Below are positions 60,100 to 64,000 of a stretch of 64,000 bases of DNA, piece after piece. Source of the stretch: Callaeas wilsoni (lineage: Eukaryota; Chordata; Aves; Passeriformes; Callaeidae); the NCBI GenBank assembly GCA_013398955.1, contig VWPU01013673.1:40007-104006 (forward strand), written 5' to 3'. The position numbers and the translations under genes were made by a program. The stretch's first letter is position 1. Every line of letters starts with the position of its first letter. The notes beneath the pieces are model-generated. The model did not search any database and was not told where the DNA came from. It saw nothing but the letters and a program-made list of their open reading frames with translations.

Positions 60100-62381
60100 C
60101 CATGAATTTCCAGCCGCAAGCAAACCTCAATGAGGATCTTGTAGAAGAGTAATAGCAAGTTATTTGCTATGCCCACTTTCTACAGCCACTGTCACAAATG
60201 TTCTTATATATGTGGAAGGAGGACCAAAGACACTGTGAAAGCAGCAGTGTGGGTCCCTGCTGAAGGTGCTCCAGTGAAAGTAAATCCAACTTTTCAGTTA
60301 AACATCTGGATGCACTTAAAAACCCCAAATAAATTCCGCAAGCGTGCTTCTGTAAAGCCAGGAGGGAGAAGAGCCTATTCTCTTCCCTGCTCCCTCTGCT
60401 GCCCTCCTGTGGAATAGTACTTTTATGGCTTCCCCATTAGAGCAGCAAGAAGAGGAAATGATGGTGTTAGAAAGGCTCAGGGGGGAAGGGTGGACTTATG
60501 CCATTGTGTGTTCCACTTAATATTCAATTATTTATGTAAAGTGAAGCAGCTCCATCCATTGAGACAGCTTGCATTCATCCAGACCCTGTGACACTCCACA
60601 ATCCTGTCTGTTAAATATACACAGACTTGATTCGGGATTTGCTGGAGATGGTATGCATAGAATGGAGATGGAACTCCATTTCCTGGGGCCCCTAGGAGCA
60701 AAAAAAGAAGAATGTCTCTCTCCATTTCACATACCTTTTTTTTTAAAAAAAAATATTATTTCTAACAATCTACAACCTACCTCAGAGCCAGGCTTTGTGA
60801 ACACAAATGCTAAGCAGGCAGGGCTGACCACCATTTTCTGAGGAGCAAGACTTGTTCCCTCTCCTCAGCCAGCATAGGCATTGCTCCACTTGGTACAGGG
60901 AATCCCTTTCCTTAATCAGGATGGGGGGATCTGGGAAATCAACCCCGTGAGGTAAGTTATCTGCTGTGAATTTGACTGTGCATCTGACTTGACTCATTTA
61001 TTGCCTCTTGTGGGATAACACATGAGTAATTGCTATGACCTGCACACAGGAATGCACAAAACAGACTCGAAAGTAGCTTCTTGCTTTAATTAGCTGGGTT
61101 GACTTCTGCCAGCAATAGTAGAAAAAGCCATCAAAATTATTTAATTGTAAAAGCCAAGAGCTTGTCTGTACTTCTGCAGCGAGCATATGTATTGATTAAG
61201 ATAAATGCTAATGAGGACTCTCTAAGATCAGAAATAAATACTCAGACATTTGTGAAAATTTGCAAATCCATTTTTCTCCTTGCTAAATATTTTTTGTTCA
61301 TTATACACAAATTTTACAGTAGTCTTACATGGTGAATCAGCACTGGAAACATACTAGCCATCCTTTATTTTACATAAAAGGACTTAATTTTAGCCAGAAG
61401 GGGAATGGAGGATGATTTTTGCTAATTAGTTCCAAAAATCATTCACTTAGACAATCACTGACTCTTTTGAGACTTAATGGGCACTGTGAAAGCAATGCTA
61501 CATCATTCTTCTTGGATCTCTACAGGATTCAGAAGGGCCCAGATATGAAAATTGAGCTGGCCGCATCTATGTCATGGCTGGCCTGTTTATAGGCACCTCT
61601 TCCTTATACCTTAGCAAGGTATAAATAACAATGTGATGATTGAGAACATCAGAACTTCTACCATCTCATAAAATTAGGAAGAGGGAATAGTTTTGTTAGT
61701 TATTGAATTCCAGCTGCTTAATTAGTGTTTACAGTATCCCTCCTTGAAAATAGCCATGTGTATTTCATTCCCTACTTGCTTGTTTAATTTAATTAAATCA
61801 ATTGTTGCACACCTGTTTCCACTTACTTAAAACAAGCACTATCTGCAGCATATCAGATATGAAGTAACATTGAAAGTAATTAATATTTATCCTTGAAACG
61901 TTTCTTTTGGAATGGTATTAGGATCCCAAGCTATAAAAGTAATCAGATATCAAGTTTATACCTTGAAACACGCATAACTTTCTTTTGAACAGTACAGGCA
62001 GATTTGAACAGGCAGATGCACAGAAACAAGTAAGACATCTAGAACATTTCATAGGAGGTTGCGGAAAAACCTTTTCTTTCCCTGAGAACTGATGCTCTGT
62101 TAATGAATGCTGCAAAGAAACAGCTTCAGATGACCACAAACAGGCATTTCTTAAAGTATAAGAAGGAGAGAGAGGTTCATCTTTGATTGACCTTATGCCC
62201 AAGAACATATAAACCTGTATGCCACTTATATTCCTAATAAGATATAGAGTGACACAACTAAGTAAGTTCCTAGACTTCCTGCTTATTGGGAAAATCTTGA
62301 ACAAGGCTCAAAACCATTAGGCAATTTAAAAAATACCAGACCTACATTTCCTAACCCCCCCCCCTTTATTTTTCCATTTAA
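60100..62381. other. non-coding stretch
   Basis: AT-rich sequence. At 60,869-60,951 a strong plus-strand acceptor (GTTCCCTCTCCTCAG) and donor (GAG/GTAAGTTA) frame 83 bases, but every phase meets a stop, so at best it is a non-coding exon. A 128-codon minus-strand frame at 61,918-62,304 is unassigned. A run of C lies at 62,356-62,364. Confidence 0.4.
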
Positions 62382-62564
62382 TGATCTTTGTGGGGGACTT
62401 TAACTACCTTGACATCTGCTGGAGAAGAAACACAGAGAAGCACAAAGAGTCTAGGACATTCCTGACAAGCATTGATGACAACTTCCTGACAGAAGACGTG
62501 AAGAACCCCAGAAGGGGGTTCTGCTTGACTTTATACTAACAAACAGGGAAGGCACTGTTGGAAG

Positions 62565-62831
62565 TTGTAGGCATATGGGGGTCGACCTCTTCTCCTGGGC
62601 AACTAGCAATAGGACAAGAGAACATAGTTTTAACTTGTGCAGGGGGAGGTTTAGGTTGAACATTAAGAAGAATTTTTTTCACAGAAAGGGTGATGAAATA
62701 TTGGAATGAGTTGCCCAGAGAGGTGGTGGAGGTGTTTAAGGAAAGACATGATCTAATCGACATGGTGGTGTTCAGTCATAGGTTGGACTTTATGATGCCA
62801 GAGGTCTTTTCCAACCTAATTGATTCTATCA
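62565..62831 (+). mobile_element. younger CR1 3' end nested in CR1 ORF2
   Basis: The words GGGTCGACCTCTTCTCCTGG, GCAACTAGCAATAGGACAAG, GGGGGAGGTTTAGGTTGAAC and GTTGCCCAGAGAGGTGGTGG are the CR1 3' UTR on the plus strand. The piece ends CCAACCTAATTGATTCTATC. The outer ORF2 text resumes immediately after it (ATGTGAAGGCTGAGGGTAGCC), so this copy inserted into an existing CR1. Confidence 0.88.
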
Positions 62832-63393
62832 GATGTGAAGGCTGAGGGTAGCCTTGGCTGTAGTGACCATGAGACTGTGGAGTTCAGTACAGGCAAGGAA
62901 GAAACAGGGCAGCAAGCAAGATTATGAACATGGACTTCAAGACAGATAACTTTAAACTCTTCAGGGATCTGTTGGGAGAATCCCATGGGAACAGGCTCTG
63001 CAGGGAAGAGGGATCGAAGAGAGTTGGTTGATATTCAAGGATCATATCCTCCGGGTTCAAGAATGATGCATCCTGATGTACCAGCAAAGGGAGCAAGTGG
63101 TCTGCATGGATGAATAAAGAACTACTGTCATTACTCAAGAATAAGGAGGAAATACACAGGAGGTGGGAGCAAGGACAGGCCACATGGAATGAATATAAAG
63201 AGGTTGTCAGAGTAACTAGAAATGAGACAAGAAAGACCGAGGCACATCTACAACTAAATGTGGCCAAGGATGTCACGGACAACAAGAAGGGCTTCTTCAA
63301 ATACATCAATAACAAAAGGAAAACCATGGAAAATGTGGGCCCATTACTAGATGGAAGGGGGACCCTGGTAAAAAAAGGATGCAGAGATGTCAC

Positions 63394-63756
63394 TGCTGAA
63401 AAGCTGTTAGCAGGGAAACCTTCTAACTTTCCCAGAGTTTGTGTGAGAATGTTCTCTTTCTCTCTATTCCCAGGCTAAAATATTATAAACAGTCCTTGGA
63501 GTTTTCTAAAACCAATTAAGCTCTGTGCACCTGCATTTGCTTACATTCTTGTGTAGGTAAACATTGTAATATAGGTGACATCAGAATTAACCAATGAAGT
63601 TGGCAGATGGTGGACCAGAGGTCCAATAGAGTGTTGACACTGTTGTAAAACTTCAAGTAAGCTACAAGATATAAGCCGCTTTGTAGAATAATAAAAAACC
63701 CTCTGCATCGCTTTGTTCTACCTGGACACCGGACTCCGTGTCATTACTCTAGGACA
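63394..63756 (+). mobile_element. 363-bp solo LTR nested in CR1 ORF2
   Basis: It interrupts the outer CR1 between GCAGAGATGTCAC and GTGACACAGAGAAGGCAG. It starts TGCTGAAAAGCTG and ends CTCTAGGACA, flanked by TCAC on both sides (63,390-63,393 and 63,757-63,760). That four-base duplication would suit a class I-type element. It has a CCAAT word (TTAACCAATGAAG) near 63,587, a TATA-like box (GATATAAGCC) near 63,669 and AATAAAAAA near 63,690. Two extra bases after the right duplication leave the exact end slightly uncertain. Confidence 0.7.
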
Positions 63757-64000
63757 TCACCGTGACACAGAGAAGGCAGAGTAACTGGATGCTTTCATTG
63801 TATCAGTCTTTACTGACATGGCCAACCCTCGGGAATCTCTGATCCAGGGGACCAGCATAAAGCAACGTTGGAAGGAAGGCCTTCCCTCTTTCAAGGAGGA
63901 TTGGTTTAGAGATCACATAGGCAGCTTTGATGTCTGCAGGTCCATGGGTCCTGATGGGATGCAATCATGAGTGCTAGGAGAGCTGGTGAACACCACAGCA

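Larger units (their letters stand above)
62382..64000 (+). mobile_element. CR1 LINE ORF2 fragment with two younger insertions
   Basis: Outer CR1 sequence lies at 62,382-62,564, 62,832-63,393 and 63,757-64,000. The first piece encodes an endonuclease segment (FVGDFNYLDICW, then SIDDNFL). The second reaches the linker between endonuclease and reverse transcriptase (EQGQATWNEYKEVVR, then NKKGFFKYINNKRKT). The third encodes the start of the reverse-transcriptase part (AFIVSVFTD, RSMGPDGM). Frameshifts and stops show it is dead. It is 5'-truncated and runs off the right edge of the window. Confidence 0.9.

Noticed and set aside
62884..63393. 169-codon minus-strand frame
   Set aside because: It is the antisense shadow of the CR1 ORF2 fragment.
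1..64000. CRISPR arrays, tRNA or rRNA genes, bacterial operons
   Set aside because: No regularly spaced identical repeats, no cloverleaf with A and B boxes, no rRNA core words and no prokaryotic gene packing were seen.

Overview
The window looks like bird nuclear DNA, most likely from a passerine. The evidence is CR1 retrotransposons, including truncated 3' ends with the typical imperfect ATTCTATG-type terminus, and several retroviral LTR families of the avian type (TGTATTGG... starts, 5-bp target duplications). Base composition is AT-rich and gene-poor. There are no prokaryotic genes, no operons and no CRISPR array. Family names and the passerine assignment come from recall, not from a database search.

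Coding content is sparse. The best evidence is on the minus strand: three short exons at 48,398-48,499, 42,580-42,732 and 40,977-41,138. Each has splice sites at both ends and is symmetric phase 1-1. The last two are clear duplicates of one another and share a block ending in a KKPxRKDTPAxHxPP motif. Two possible 3'-terminal exons, both also entered in phase 1, lie at 36,023-36,084 and 148-350. I do not recognise the gene. Weaker splice-bounded candidates lie on the plus strand at 23,475-23,573, 55,311-55,403 and 56,413-56,445. The rest of the single-copy DNA reads as intron or intergenic sequence.

Most recognisable content is mobile DNA. From left to right: an old plus-strand LTR (1,168-1,711); a minus-strand solo LTR with a perfect 5-bp duplication GTGTC (4,196-5,519); CR1 3' ends at 6.6 and 12.2 kb; a second minus-strand solo LTR of the same family with duplication GTTAC (16,862-17,997); MIR-like SINE relics near 18.5 and 22 kb; a CR1 3' portion (25.9-26.75 kb, minus); a decayed 5'-half endogenous retrovirus on the minus strand (about 28.85-32.35 kb) with gag-like, protease and reverse-transcriptase/connection remnants and degenerate ~50-bp leader repeats; an LTR at 33.8-34.4 kb; a run of three LTRs at about 44.0-47.24 kb; a minus-strand class II-like LTR near 59.6-60.1 kb; and at the right end a CR1 ORF2 fragment interrupted first by another CR1 3' end and then by a 363-bp LTR.

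Simple repeats include a ~200-bp polypyrimidine tract (10.7 kb), a TTTCTA hexamer array (20.15 kb), a CA tract (19.2 kb), a TTGCC pentamer array (40.4 kb) and an A/C-rich tract (52.4 kb). I found no convincing novel biological system. The duplicated-exon gene and the layered insertion history are the most interesting signals.
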